DNA of 64,000 nt from WHSW01 sp963777775. GTDB taxonomy: Bacteria > Actinomycetota > Thermoleophilia > Solirubrobacterales > 70-9. The translations under genes and the position numbers were made by a program. Shown here piece by piece: positions 8,883-18,187 of this stretch. The notes beneath the pieces are model-generated. The model saw only the letters and a list, made by a program, of their open reading frames with translations, was not told the DNA's origin and made no database searches. Position 1 is the first letter of the stretch. Each line of letters starts with the position of its first letter. The stretch covers positions 806,001-870,000 of the forward strand of contig CAVZRL010000005.1 in the NCBI GenBank assembly GCA_963777775.1. Reading direction: 5' to 3'.

Positions 8883-9881
8883 ATGAACGGCGACAACGGG
8901 ATCGAGGTCGAGGGCCTCGTACGCGAGTTCAAGAAGGGGCCGCGAGCGGTCGATGGGATCGACCTCACCGTCGCCCCGGGCGAGATCTACGGCTTTCTGG
9001 GCCCGAACGGGGCGGGCAAGTCGACCACCGTCCACATGCTGACCACCCTGCTGCCCCCGACCGCCGGCACCGCCCGTGTCGCCGGCCACGACATCGTCAA
9101 GGAGGGTCCCGCGGTCCGCGACGCGATCGGCGTCGCCCTCCAGGAGGCCGCGCTCGACCAGTACCTGACCGCGCGCGAGCACATGCGGCTCCAGGCCGGC
9201 ATGCACGGGCTGGCGAAGTCCGAGGCCGTCAGCCGCGGCGACGAGCTGATCGCCCGGGTCGGGCTCTCCGAGGCCGCGGACCGCAAGGTCGGCGGCTACT
9301 CGGGCGGGATGCGCCGCCGGCTCGACCTCGCGCTCGCCCTGGTCCATCAGCCCCGAATCCTGTTCCTCGACGAGCCGACCACCGGGCTCGACGTGCAGAG
9401 CCGCACCGCGCTCTGGGACGAGGTCCAGCGGCTCGCGAGCTCGCAAGGGGTAACCGTCTTCCTCACCACCCAGTACCTCGAGGAGGCCGACGCGCTGGCC
9501 GACCGGGTCGGGATCATCGACTCGGGCAAGCTCGTCGCCGAAGGCACCCCCGACGCGCTCAAGGCCGAGATCGGGCGCCCGACGGTCGAGGCCGTCCCGG
9601 CCACCGAGGCCGACACCGAGCGCATGCGCTCGACCCTGGTCCGGTTTGGCTCCGAGGGACCTGCGGGACCGGGCGGGATCGCGGTGCGCCTCGACGAGGG
9701 CGCCGGCGAGCTCGCCGACGTGGTCCGCGCGCTCGACGCCGAGGGGATCGCCGTCGCCAACCTCGAGATCCACGCGCCGACGCTCGACGACGTCTTCCTC
9801 GTCAAGACGGGCCGCAGGCTCGAGGGCGCCGGCGACGACGAGGCCGAGGCGACCGGGGAGCACGAGGCGGTGGCAGCGTGA
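8883..9881 (+). CDS. DrrA-like ABC exporter ATP-binding protein
   Basis: The start is ATG 8883, supported by GGGAGAG a few bases upstream; an upstream TTG at 8844 falls inside the palindrome and is less likely. The 332-residue protein has Walker A (GPNGAGKS), the Q-loop, a signature YSGGMRRRLDLA, Walker B (ILFLDEP) and the H-loop region (LTTQYLEEAD), then a C-terminal DrrA-type extension ending APTLDDVFLVKTGR. It powers efflux with the two ABC-2 permeases that follow at 4-base overlaps. Family members export drugs or lipids; the adjacent MarR regulator suggests toxic compounds. Confidence 0.93.
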   Translation: MNGDNGIEVEGLVREFKKGPRAVDGIDLTVAPGEIYGFLGPNGAGKSTTVHMLTTLLPPTAGTARVAGHDIVKEGPAVRDAIGVALQEAALDQYLTAREHMRLQAGMHGLAKSEAVSRGDELIARVGLSEAADRKVGGYSGGMRRRLDLALALVHQPRILFLDEPTTGLDVQSRTALWDEVQRLASSQGVTVFLTTQYLEEADALADRVGIIDSGKLVAEGTPDALKAEIGRPTVEAVPATEADTERMRSTLVRFGSEGPAGPGGIAVRLDEGAGELADVVRALDAEGIAVANLEIHAPTLDDVFLVKTGRRLEGAGDDEAEATGEHEAVAA

Positions 9882-10708
9882 GCGACGGCGACGCAATCGC
9901 GGTCGCGCTGCCCGGGCGGTCGGCGCGAATCCGCAGCGGCACCCTGACCCAGGTCGGCTATCTGGCCCGCCGGTCGATCACCCGCACGATCCGCCAGCCG
10001 ATCATGTTCGTGCCCAGCCTCGTCTTCCCGCTCTTCCTGCTCGCGGTCAACGCGAGCGGGCTCTCGGCGGCGACCTCGCTGCCGGACTTTCCGACCGACT
10101 CCTACCTCACCTTCGCGCTCGGGCTGACCTTCATGCAGGGGGCGCTGTTCGCGACCATGGGCGCCGGCCAGTCGATCGCCGCCGACATCCAGCACGGCTT
10201 TTTCGATCGCCTCCAGCTGACCCCGTTGCGCAGCAACGCGCTGATCGCCGGCCAGCTCGCCGGCGCCACCCTCCAGGGACTGATCCAGGCGCTCACCTAC
10301 CTGATCGTGGCGCTGGCGTTCGGCGCCCACCTCGAGTCCGGGCCGGCCGGAATCCTGGTCCTCTTCGCCCTCTCGGCGTTGGTCGGGATCTCGTTCGGGT
10401 CGATCGGGCTGGCGATCGGGCTGCGCACCGGTAACGGAGAGGCGGTCCAGGGCGTGTTCCCGCTCATGTTCGTGCTCCTCTTCATCAGCTCCGGCGCCCT
10501 GCCGCGCGACCTGATCGCCAACGACTGGTTCCAGACCGTCGCGACGATCAACCCGGTCAGCTACCTGATCGAGGGTTTCCGGAGCTTGTTCGTGGTCGGC
10601 TGGGACGGCGAGGCGCTGGTGCTCGCGTTCGGAGTCGCGCTCGCGGTCCTCGTCTTCGGGATGTGGGCGGCGGCAGCTGCGCTGCGGACGAGGATGGAGC
10701 GCACATGA
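9878..10708 (+). CDS. ABC-2 type exporter permease (DrrB-like), first copy
   Basis: It starts at a GTG overlapping the ATPase stop (GTGA). The 276-residue protein has six hydrophobic helices and the ABC-2 signature region (FPLMFVLLFISSGALPRDLI ... WFQTVATINPVSYLIEG) near residues 190-235. It forms the membrane channel of the exporter, probably as a heterodimer with the next gene product, which has the same architecture. The pair is likely an old tandem duplication, as is common in DrrABC systems. Confidence 0.9.
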   Translation: MSDGDAIAVALPGRSARIRSGTLTQVGYLARRSITRTIRQPIMFVPSLVFPLFLLAVNASGLSAATSLPDFPTDSYLTFALGLTFMQGALFATMGAGQSIAADIQHGFFDRLQLTPLRSNALIAGQLAGATLQGLIQALTYLIVALAFGAHLESGPAGILVLFALSALVGISFGSIGLAIGLRTGNGEAVQGVFPLMFVLLFISSGALPRDLIANDWFQTVATINPVSYLIEGFRSLFVVGWDGEALVLAFGVALAVLVFGMWAAAAALRTRMERT

Positions 10709-11484
10709 GCCCGGCACTGAGACGGTTCGCTCTCGCGGCGCTCGTGATCGCCTGGCGCCAGATCCACGTCATGGTCACCAAGCCTTCGCTGATCCTGCCC
10801 TCCCTGATCTTCCCGCTGTTCTTCTTCGCCGCGTTCGCGGGCGGGCTCTCGGCGGTCGGCGAGGCGCCCAGCTTCGACTACCCGGACTACACGACCTTCC
10901 AGTACGTGTTCGTGCTCATGCAGTCCGCGATCTTCGGCGGCGTGTTCACCGGGTTCGCAATCGCCGCCGACTTCGAGTTCGGCTTCGCCCGCCGGATGCT
11001 GCTCGCCACCCGCAACCGCTCGGCGCTGATCGCCGGCTACGCGATCAGCGCTCTGATCCGGGCGCTGCTCGTCTGGACGGTGGTCACGGTCGTCGCCGTC
11101 GCCACGGGCGCCGAGATCACCGGCAGTGCCGGCGACCTGCTCGAGATCCTGGTGATCGCGGTGATGCTGAACTTCGCCGCCGTCCTCTTCGCCTCCGGCC
11201 TGGCGATGCGCTTCCGCACCATGCAAGCGGCGCCGCTGATCCAGCTGCCCGCGTTCCTGATCATCATGACCGCGCCGGTCTACGTCCCGCGCGACCTGAT
11301 CGAGGGCTGGGTCGCCACCGCCTCCGACTACAACCCGATGACCGCGACGCTCGAGGCCGGACGCAACCTGATCATCGGCGCGCCCGCCGACACCCTGCTC
11401 GCGGTCGGCGTCGCCGCCGGCCTGATCGCGGTGATGCTGAACTGGGCGCGGACCGGGCTGCGCCGCGCCGAGGCGGCGGGCTAG
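10705..11484 (+). CDS. ABC-2 type exporter permease (DrrB-like), second copy
   Basis: The ATG 10705 overlaps the previous stop (ATGA) and is preferred over an upstream in-frame start at 10663. The 259-residue protein has six hydrophobic helices and an ABC-2 motif (APVYVPRDLIEGW ... YNPMTATLEAGRNL) matching the first permease at corresponding positions. It ends 10 bases before the convergent DUF559 gene. It is the second half-channel of the exporter. Confidence 0.9.
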   Translation: MSPALRRFALAALVIAWRQIHVMVTKPSLILPSLIFPLFFFAAFAGGLSAVGEAPSFDYPDYTTFQYVFVLMQSAIFGGVFTGFAIAADFEFGFARRMLLATRNRSALIAGYAISALIRALLVWTVVTVVAVATGAEITGSAGDLLEILVIAVMLNFAAVLFASGLAMRFRTMQAAPLIQLPAFLIIMTAPVYVPRDLIEGWVATASDYNPMTATLEAGRNLIIGAPADTLLAVGVAAGLIAVMLNWARTGLRRAEAAG

Positions 11485-11493
11485 CTCCACGGC

Positions 11494-12466
11494 TCACCCC
11501 GCCGAGAGCAGTCGCTCGAGTGTCGCCAGCACGCCCTCGGGGTCGTCCTCGAGCCGACGGTGGGTTACTCGGATCACGTGATGACCGGCGGCCTGGAGCG
11601 TCGCGTCGCGCAGCCGGTCGCGCTCGAAGGCGGCTCGGCCGCGGTGGTAGGCGTGGCCGTCGAGCTCGACGACAACGCGCTGGCGACGCCATAGGACGTC
11701 CACTTCGAGCCCTGCGAGCCTGCACGTTGGCCTCGGGATCCGGCAGTCCGCGATCCCGACAGAGCTTCAGGAACCGGTACTCGAGCGCCGACCGGGTGCT
11801 GACGGCCGCCGGCAGCAACCGAGCGGCGAGCCGACGGAACTCGCGCACGCCCCGCTGGCCACGGCGTTCGCAGAGCGCACGAAGCCGCCCGCGATCGAGC
11901 AGGTGGAGGCGGTCGGCTTCGTCGAACGCACGCTCGAGCTGGCGCGGGGCGAGCACCGCCGCGAGGTCGAGCAGGGTGCGGGCGGCCGCGGTGACCGGGA
12001 TCCCGTCGCGGGCCGTGAGGTCGACCCGGTCAAGTCGGGGCGGGCGGTGGAAGCTGACCGTGGCACGCGGTCGCCGACCCCGCGGCACGCTCACGTCCGG
12101 GATCCGGCTCGTCGCGGGCATCAGCCCCCACAGCTCGGCGGCGCTTCGGTGGCTGAGCACGGCGCCGGACCCGCCGGCGAGCACCGCCGCGAGCCAACGC
12201 CCGTGGTCGCCGACCGCCGGGTGACCGACCGCGTAGACCCCGGCGTGTACCGCGTGCAGCCGGCCCGCCGCGACCCGGCCGCGGATCGCTTTCCGGCTCA
12301 ATCCGCACGTGAGCAGCTGGTCCGCAGAGACGACCCCGTGCTGGCGAGCGGCGAGCGCCGCAATCGCTCGATCGGCGGCGCGGGTGGCCGCGGCATGGGT
12401 GCTCCGCTCGCATCGAGATCTGCGTTCGCGACCGCCGGGGGCGGAATTGTTGATCTCGGCGGCCAT
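11494..12466 (-). pseudogene. AbiEi-like winged-helix plus DUF559 (Vsr-type) protein, frame broken near 11718
   Basis: The N-terminal part (from ATG 12466) has the AbiEi_4-type winged helix (GVVSADQLLTCGLSRKAI ... LHAVHAGVYAVGH) and a middle domain with LSHRSAAELWGL and LLDLAAVLAPRQLERAFDEA. The C-terminal 69 residues, with DVLWRRQRVVVELDGHAYH, are a DUF559 endonuclease-fold domain but lie in another frame from about 11718, where a single extra C would explain the shift. Such two-domain proteins are abundant in Actinobacteria, usually without a partner AbiEii toxin, and none is seen here. Their role is not established. Confidence 0.75.
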
Positions 12467-12554
12467 GGCGGAGAGGCTGGCGGCCGAGAGCGCGCGGGTG
12501 GTGCACACCGCGCCACGGAGACGTCAGCGATGTGCGCCGCATTACGCTTCGTCG

Positions 12555-13343
12555 ATGCCGCACGAGACCGTGAAGCTGGAGGTCGCCGACGGCGCCGCCC
12601 GGATCACGCTCAACCGTCCCGACTCGCTGAACGCCTGGAACGAGCAGTTCGGGCTCGAGCTGCGCGAGGCGATCGCCTCGGTGGCGGGCGACGACGCGGT
12701 GCGGGCGGTCCTGATCACCGGCGCCGGGCGGGCGTTCTCGTCGGGCGCCGACCTGCGCGAGCAGCGCGCCGCGGACGGCGAGGCTCCCGATCTGAGCGCG
12801 CGGCTGCGCGAGGTCTACCACCCGATCCTGCTCGACGTGCGCGAGATGCCGAAACCGGTCCTGGCGGCGGTCAACGGGCCGGCGGCCGGGATCGGCTGCT
12901 CGCTGGCACTCGCCTGCGATCTGGTGATCGCCGCCGAGTCGGCGTTCTTCCTGCTCGCCTTCATCAACGTCGGCCTGGTTCCCGACGGCGGCTCGACCGC
13001 GATCGTCCCGGCCAGGATCGGCGCCGCGCGGGCGGCCGAGATGGCGCTGCTCGGCGAGCGGGTACCCGCCGAGACGGCGCTTGGGTGGGGGCTGATCAAC
13101 CGGGTCGTCGCCGATGCCGAGCTCGAGGGTGCGACCGACGCCCTGCTCGGTCACCTCGCCGGCGGCCCGACCCGCGCCTACGCGAACGCGAAGCGACTCC
13201 TCAACCGCACCCTCTATCGCGACTTCGCCGGCCAGCTCGACGCCGAGGCCGAGGCGCAGCGCGAGCAGGGCGCGACCGCCGACTTCCTCGAGGGCGTGCT
13301 CGCTTTCGCCGAGAAGCGCCCGCCGCGCTTCACCGGTTCCTGA
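12555..13343 (+). CDS. Enoyl-CoA hydratase/isomerase family protein (PaaG-like)
   Basis: The 262-residue crotonase-fold protein starts at ATG 12555. It shows the oxyanion-hole segments GRAFSSGADL and NGPAAGIGCSLALACDL. The active-site region reads INVGLVPDGGST, with Asp where hydratases have the second Glu. This pattern is typical of PaaG-type isomerases, which act on ring epoxides or shift double bonds of acyl-CoAs. No other paa genes are nearby; an acyl-CoA ligase and an FAD oxidase lie convergently downstream. Confidence 0.85.
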   Translation: MPHETVKLEVADGAARITLNRPDSLNAWNEQFGLELREAIASVAGDDAVRAVLITGAGRAFSSGADLREQRAADGEAPDLSARLREVYHPILLDVREMPKPVLAAVNGPAAGIGCSLALACDLVIAAESAFFLLAFINVGLVPDGGSTAIVPARIGAARAAEMALLGERVPAETALGWGLINRVVADAELEGATDALLGHLAGGPTRAYANAKRLLNRTLYRDFAGQLDAEAEAQREQGATADFLEGVLAFAEKRPPRFTGS

Positions 13344-13352
13344 GCCCGCGGC

Positions 13353-14714
13353 TCAGACCGGGTGGCAGGCGCGGAAGATGCCGTCGGGGTCGAATTGGGC
13401 CCTGACCGCCCGCAGCCGTTCGAGCGCCGGGGCGCTGAACATGGTCGCGACGTCGTAGGGCTGCTCGGTGAACGAGCTGTAGCGGCCGGCGTCGTAGGGC
13501 GCGAAGACCTCGCCGAGCCGTCCCAGCGTCGCCTCTACGGGCGGCACCATCTCCGGCGCCATCACCACGCCGACCCCGAACATCATGTACGTGCCGGGGA
13601 GCGAGGCGAGCGCGCCGCCGTTCGGCGCCTCGCGCCCCAGCGCCCCGCCGCCGTGGCGCAGCTCGATCGAGAGCAGCGGCGAGCCCGAGCCGGGGCCCGT
13701 GGCCGCGACCAGCTCGTCGATCGCCGACTCGGGCAGGTCGCCGACCAGCGCGTGGGCGGTCATGTACGGGACCGGGTCGACCGGGTCCATGTGCAGCTCC
13801 GATAGCCCCGCCGGCGGCACCATCGCGAATGTGTCCATCTCGGGCCCGAGGTCGCGCAGCGGCGCCAGCAGCTCGCGCCCCTCCTCCTCGCCGCCCAGGA
13901 AGGCCGCCTCGATCACGGTGAACGACTTCCCGCGCACGATCTCCGGGATCAGCTCGAGGTCGGGCAACTGGATCAGCCGCCCGACCGAGGTCACCTCCTC
14001 GGGGGCCGACTCAGTCCACGCCCGCCACGCGTGCAGCACCTCGCCTGCGCGTTCGAAGCCGAAGAACAGCGCCCCGGCATAGAGCTCGCGCAGCGGCAGG
14101 AGCTCGAATTCGATCGCGGTCACGGCGCCGAAGTTGGCGCCGCCACCGCGCAGCGCCCAGAACAGGTCGGGCTCGGTGTCGGCGTCGATCCGGCGCTCGG
14201 CGCCGTCTCCGGTGACGAGCTCGATCGCCGTCACCCGGTTGCACTGCAGGCCGTGCTTTCGCATCTGCCAGCTGACTCCGCCATTGAGCGAGTAGCCGAC
14301 CACGTTGACCTCCGGCGATGAGCCGTGCAGCGCCGAGAGGCCGAGCTCGGAGGCGGCGGGAATGACGTCCCACCAGCGCGCGCCGGCCTCGACCCGAGCG
14401 CTGGGCGCATCCGGGTCGAGCTCGACCGCGGTCATCCGCCCGAAGCGCAGCAGCAGCGTCTCGTCCAACGAGCCCAGTGGGCCGGCGTTGTGGGCCGAGC
14501 CCTGTGGGGCGACCTTCAGGCCCAGTTCGCGCGCCGCGCTCACGATCTCGGCCGTCTCGGCGGCGGTCGATGGCGTCGCGACCGCGACCGGCTGCTGGTC
14601 GACGAGCAGATTGAACGCCAGCCGGGCGGCGTCCCAGCCCTCGTCCTCGGCGGTGGTCACGGCATCCCCGAAGCGCTCGCGCAGGGCGACGCCGGGGCTC
14701 AGGTCAACGGACAC
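13353..14714 (-). CDS. FAD-linked oxidase (BBE/6-hydroxynicotine oxidase-like)
   Basis: It starts at GTG 14712-14714 with GGGAGAG just upstream. The 453-residue protein has a PCMH/FAD_binding_4 domain with the flavin-attachment histidine region VAPQGSAHNAG, the SLNGGVSWQMRKHG and DLFWALRGGGANFGAVTAIEF motifs, and a C-terminal FDPDGIFRACHP tail near the BBE end. Relatives oxidise alcohols, amines or sugars with O2, with FAD bound covalently to His. A second Cys link is not evident. It lies 11 bases downstream of the acyl-CoA ligase on the same strand, so the two are probably co-transcribed. Confidence 0.85.
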   Translation of the reverse strand: MSVDLSPGVALRERFGDAVTTAEDEGWDAARLAFNLLVDQQPVAVATPSTAAETAEIVSAARELGLKVAPQGSAHNAGPLGSLDETLLLRFGRMTAVELDPDAPSARVEAGARWWDVIPAASELGLSALHGSSPEVNVVGYSLNGGVSWQMRKHGLQCNRVTAIELVTGDGAERRIDADTEPDLFWALRGGGANFGAVTAIEFELLPLRELYAGALFFGFERAGEVLHAWRAWTESAPEEVTSVGRLIQLPDLELIPEIVRGKSFTVIEAAFLGGEEEGRELLAPLRDLGPEMDTFAMVPPAGLSELHMDPVDPVPYMTAHALVGDLPESAIDELVAATGPGSGSPLLSIELRHGGGALGREAPNGGALASLPGTYMMFGVGVVMAPEMVPPVEATLGRLGEVFAPYDAGRYSSFTEQPYDVATMFSAPALERLRAVRAQFDPDGIFRACHPV

Positions 14715-14725
14715 GTGCTCTCCCC

Positions 14726-16231
14726 TCAGTCGGTTTGGGGCTGGTCGGTCGGCAGCTTGATCTCGCGCTTGAGGATCTTTCCGGTCGGGCCCTTGGGCAG
14801 CTCGTCGACGAACCAGATCACACGCGGGTACTTGTAGGCGGCGACCTGGTCCTTGACGTGGGCGCGCAGCTCGTCCTCTGATGCCTGCTCGCCGTCCTTG
14901 AGCGCGATCGCGGCGCCGACCTCCTCGCCGAGCTCGTCGTGGGGAACGCCGACAACGGCCACCTCGCGGACCGCCGGGTGCTCGTAGACGACCTCCTCGA
15001 TCTCGCGCGGGTAGACGTTGTAGCCGCCGCGGATGATCAGGTCCTTCTTGCGGTCGACGATGAAGAAGTAGCCGTCGGCGTCGACGGTCGCGACGTCGCC
15101 GGACCGAAACCAGCCCTCGGCGTCGATCGACTCGGCGGTCGCATCGGCGCGGTTCCAGTAGCCCTTCATCACGTTGTGGCCGCGGATCACGATCTCGCCC
15201 GGCTCGCCTTGGGCGACCTCGTTGCCGTCGTCGTCGACGACCTTCATCTCGACGCCCTCGATCGGGGTCCCGATCGAGCCCGGCTTGCGCTCCCGGTCGG
15301 GGTGGTTGAACGAGGCGACCGGCGAGGTCTCCGAGAGCCCGTAGCCCTCGAGGATCATGCACCCGAAGGCGTCCTCGAACGCCTTCATCACCTCGACCGG
15401 CATCGCCGAGCCGCCGGAGGCGCAGAGCTCCAGGCACGAGGTGTCGAAGCTCTCCTTCTCGGGGTGGTGGAGCATCGCCGCGTACATCGTCGGCACGCCC
15501 TCGAAGACGTTGACCCGGTCGCGGTCGATGATCTCCAGCGCCTTGCCGGGGTCAAAGCGCGGGATCAGGCTCAGGCAGGCCCCGGCGCGGATCGCGGCGT
15601 TCAGGCCGCAGGTCTGGCCGAAGGAGTGGAAGAGCGGCAGCGCGCCGAGCACGACCGAGCTCTCGTCGATGTCGGTGAAGTCTGCGAAGGCCGCGACGTT
15701 GCGGGCCAGGTTCGCGTGCGTGAGCTCGGCCCCCTTCGGGGTCCCGGTGGTCCCCGAGGTGTAGAGGATCACCGCGGTGTCGTCGTCGGCGCGGTCGACG
15801 ACCTCGAACGTGTCATCGAACTGGCCGACCAGCTGCTCGAACTTGCCCGGCTCGACCAGGATCAGCTCCGTCCCGGCCTCCTCGGCGCCCGCCTCGGCCG
15901 CCTCGGCGAAGTCGTGCCAGGCGAAGAGCAGCTTGGCTCCCGGGTCGGTGAGGTAGAAGCCGACCTCGCGCTGCTTGAGCAGCACGTTCATCGGCACCAC
16001 CACCCCGCCGAGGCGCAGGACTCCGTAATAGCAGGCGGCGAAGTAGGGGACGTTGGGGAGCATGATCCCGACCCGGTCGCCGGCCTCGACCCCCTTGCTC
16101 TCGAGCATGTTCGCGATCCGCGCCGCCGCGCAGTCGAGCTGGTGGTAGGTGAGCTCGATCTCGTCGAGCTTCATCGCCACCCGATCGGGGTGCTCGGTCG
16201 CCGTCCGGGTCAGGTTCTCGGCCAGGTTCAT
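14726..16231 (-). CDS. AMP-dependent acyl-CoA ligase (long-chain fatty-acid type)
   Basis: The 501-residue protein has the adenylation P-loop TSGTTGTPKGAELTHANL, the motif GYGLSETSPV, the hinge YFFIVDRKKDLIIRGGYNVYP and the C-terminal catalytic lysine motif PTGKILKREI. It activates a carboxylic acid to acyl-AMP and then acyl-CoA in the cytoplasm. The class resembles FadD/medium-long chain ligases, but sequence alone does not fix chain length. It heads a two-gene unit with the FAD oxidase. Confidence 0.9.
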   Translation of the reverse strand: MNLAENLTRTATEHPDRVAMKLDEIELTYHQLDCAAARIANMLESKGVEAGDRVGIMLPNVPYFAACYYGVLRLGGVVVPMNVLLKQREVGFYLTDPGAKLLFAWHDFAEAAEAGAEEAGTELILVEPGKFEQLVGQFDDTFEVVDRADDDTAVILYTSGTTGTPKGAELTHANLARNVAAFADFTDIDESSVVLGALPLFHSFGQTCGLNAAIRAGACLSLIPRFDPGKALEIIDRDRVNVFEGVPTMYAAMLHHPEKESFDTSCLELCASGGSAMPVEVMKAFEDAFGCMILEGYGLSETSPVASFNHPDRERKPGSIGTPIEGVEMKVVDDDGNEVAQGEPGEIVIRGHNVMKGYWNRADATAESIDAEGWFRSGDVATVDADGYFFIVDRKKDLIIRGGYNVYPREIEEVVYEHPAVREVAVVGVPHDELGEEVGAAIALKDGEQASEDELRAHVKDQVAAYKYPRVIWFVDELPKGPTGKILKREIKLPTDQPQTD

Positions 16232-16302
16232 CCCGCTCTCCTCAGCGCGCGCTACCGCGCGAGTCTATTCCGACACGGGGCCCCCCGGTCCGAACAAGAG
16301 CC

Positions 16303-16370
16303 GAGGGGGCCTCAGACCCCCTCGACCGGTTTCCCCCTTCGGGTTCGGCGACCCGGCTCTCGCCGGGGTC
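16303..16370 (-). terminator. Two tandem GC-rich hairpins after the cupredoxin gene
   Basis: Just past the cupredoxin stop there are two strong inverted repeats: GACCCGGC/GCCGGGGTC around a 4-base loop (16350-16370), and GAGGGGG/CCCCCTC around a 7-base loop (16303-16323). No long T-run follows, so termination efficiency is uncertain. Their position suggests separation of the cupredoxin transcript from the acyl-CoA ligase gene. Confidence 0.5.
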
Positions 16371-16371
16371 G

Positions 16372-16863
16372 TTACTCGACCGTGAGCTCGCCTTCCATGC
16401 CGAGGCCCTTGTGATCGTCGATCGCGCAGTAGATCTCGTAGGTCCCCGGCTTCAGGTCCACCGCCAGCTCGGTGCTCTCGCCGCCGCCAATCGTGTCCGA
16501 GACCTCCTCGACCCCGTTGCCCTCGACCTCGAGGTTGTGCTCGGCGCTGCCGTCGTTTCGGAGCGTGAAGGTCACCTCGCCGGCCCCGGTCGTCACCTCG
16601 GAGGGGTCGAACTTGAACTCGGTCGCGGTGATCTCGACCTGCTCGCCGCCGCCGGATCCGCCGCCCGCCGCGGCCTCCGAGCCGCCGCCGCCATTGCCGC
16701 CACTCGCCTGCTCGCTGGTGATCCCGCTCGCCGGAGTCGTCTCGTCGTCATCGTCGTCGCCGCAGGCGCCGAGCCCGATCGCGAGCGCGGAGGCACAGCC
16801 GGCGAGCAGGATTCCGGGATTGCGGTGCACGTGCAGGTTCCTCTTCAGCCTCGGTCTTGCCAC
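16372..16863 (-). CDS. Cupredoxin-domain lipoprotein
   Basis: The 163-residue protein has a lipoprotein signal ending in the lipobox GLGAC (Cys near residue 34), an Asp-rich run, a Gly/Ser linker and a C-terminal cupredoxin domain. Type 1 copper ligands are visible: His in SAEHNLEVEG, then Cys, His and Met in YEIYCAIDDHKGLGM. It is therefore likely a surface-anchored copper electron carrier or copper buffer. It is divergent from an ECF sigma gene with a 15-base palindrome between them, and a gene with a CsoR-like box is close by, hinting at copper-linked regulation. Confidence 0.85.
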   Translation of the reverse strand: MARPRLKRNLHVHRNPGILLAGCASALAIGLGACGDDDDDETTPASGITSEQASGGNGGGGSEAAAGGGSGGGEQVEITATEFKFDPSEVTTGAGEVTFTLRNDGSAEHNLEVEGNGVEEVSDTIGGGESTELAVDLKPGTYEIYCAIDDHKGLGMEGELTVE

Positions 16864-16895
16864 CCTGTGGGGTGATACGGGCGAGGAGAGCGATC

Positions 16896-16910
16896 GGATT
16901 GGACCAATCC
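16896..16910. promoter_or_regulatory. 15-base perfect palindrome between cupredoxin and ECF sigma genes
   Basis: GGATTGG-A-CCAATCC has 7-base arms around one base, in the 74-base gap between two divergent starts (16863 and 16938). It is centred so that it could control both promoters. No nearby regulator of a known operator type is present, so the binding protein is unknown. Confidence 0.5.
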
Positions 16911-16937
16911 CGACGCTCGCCGGGTCCGTAGTACGGA

Positions 16938-17507
16938 ATGTGGTCGCTGTCCGATGAAGCGCTCGTCGCCGGGCTCGCCGCGGGCGATCCGGGCGCCGCG
17001 ACCGCGTTCGTGCGCCGCTTCCAGGCCCGGGTCTACGGCCTGGCGGTGACGATGTCGGGCGACCCCGCGGTCGCCGAGGAGATCGCGCAGGAGGCCTTCA
17101 CGCGCGCCTGGCGACACGCCGCCGCCTACGACGCGCGGCGCGGCCGGGTCGTCACCTGGCTGCTCTCGATCACCCGCAACCTGGCGATCGACCACCTGCG
17201 CTCGCGACGGACCGAGCCGCTCGACCCCGGAACGATCGCCGGCGCCGAGCAGGCGCTCTGGACGAGGACCGGCACCGAGGCCGTGGACGAGACAGCGGAG
17301 CTGCGCGAGGCGATCTCCCCGCTGCCCGCCGAGCAGCGCCGGGCGCTGATCCTCGCCGCACTGTTCGGCTACACGGCGCGCGAGATCGGGGCGATCGAGG
17401 AGATCCCGCTCGGGACCGCGAAGACGCGGATCCGGACCGCGCTGCAGAAGCTCGCCGCCGAGCGCGCCCGGAGCGCCGACGAGCCGGGCGAGGAAGGGTC
17501 GCGATGA
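16938..17507 (+). CDS. ECF sigma factor (SigK/RpoE-like)
   Basis: The 189-residue protein has sigma region 2 (FVRRFQARVYGLAVTM ... EEIAQEAFTRAWRHA ... WLLSITRNLAIDHLRSRR) and region 4 (LPAEQRRALILAALFGYTAREIGAIEEIPLGTAKTRIR). It directs RNA polymerase to a small regulon in response to a signal relayed by the membrane anti-sigma encoded next (ATGA overlap). The SigK-RskA type pairing in actinobacteria often responds to redox or copper stress. The divergent cupredoxin gene is a plausible target. Confidence 0.92.
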   Translation: MWSLSDEALVAGLAAGDPGAATAFVRRFQARVYGLAVTMSGDPAVAEEIAQEAFTRAWRHAAAYDARRGRVVTWLLSITRNLAIDHLRSRRTEPLDPGTIAGAEQALWTRTGTEAVDETAELREAISPLPAEQRRALILAALFGYTAREIGAIEEIPLGTAKTRIRTALQKLAAERARSADEPGEEGSR

Positions 17508-18181
17508 ACGCCGAATGCGACCGCGTTCGCGAGCTGGTGCCAGAGCTGGCGCTGGGGATCGCCGACGGCGAGGAGCGCGCCGCCGGGTTCGAGCACCTGG
17601 CCGAGTGCCCGCGCTGTCGCGCGCAGCTCGAGCGCCTGGCGGCGACCGCCGACGAGCTCGTCCTGCTCGCCCCGGCGGTCGAGCCGCCGGCCGGCTTTGA
17701 GGACCGGGCGGTGGCGACGATGCGCGCGGGGTCGGCCACGCGCGGGGGCGCCCGCCGACTCGCCAGGCCGCTCGCCGCGGCGCTCGCCGCCGCGGCGCTC
17801 GCCGCGGGCGCGGTCTGGCTCGCGCTCGCCGACGACCGCGAGCTCGCCGACTCCTACCGCGAGACGCTCGCCGTCGCCAGCGGCGAGTACTTCGACGCCT
17901 CGGCGCTGGAGCTGCCCGGCGGGCGCAAGGCTGGCTACGTCTACGGCTACCAGGGCCGGGCCTCGTGGGTGTTCGCGCTCGTCTACGACGGAGTCGAGCC
18001 GGGCGAGTACATGCTCGAGCTGGTCACCCGCAACGGCGAGCGGCTGCCGCTGCGCGAGCTGATGGTCGAGGGCGAGGCCGGGAGCGCGGGCGCGGTGACG
18101 CCGGTCCCATACTCGCGCCTGGCGGAGGTCCGGCTGCTGGATGCGGATGGGCGCGAGGTGGCCGACTCCGAGCTGCGCTAG
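17504..18181 (+). CDS. Membrane anti-sigma factor (RskA-like, zinc finger type)
   Basis: The 225-residue protein begins with an anti-sigma domain holding an HLAECPRCRAQL zinc motif (His and two Cys, about residues 28-40). One transmembrane helix follows (about residues 80-103, Ala-rich) and then an extracellular beta domain of the RskA C-terminal type (YVYGYQGRASWVFALVYDGVEPGEY). It would hold the upstream sigma factor at the membrane until an external signal triggers release. The 4-base overlap with the sigma gene supports a one-to-one pair. Confidence 0.88.
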   Translation: MNAECDRVRELVPELALGIADGEERAAGFEHLAECPRCRAQLERLAATADELVLLAPAVEPPAGFEDRAVATMRAGSATRGGARRLARPLAAALAAAALAAGAVWLALADDRELADSYRETLAVASGEYFDASALELPGGRKAGYVYGYQGRASWVFALVYDGVEPGEYMLELVTRNGERLPLRELMVEGEAGSAGAVTPVPYSRLAEVRLLDADGREVADSELR

Positions 18182-18187
18182 CTGGTT

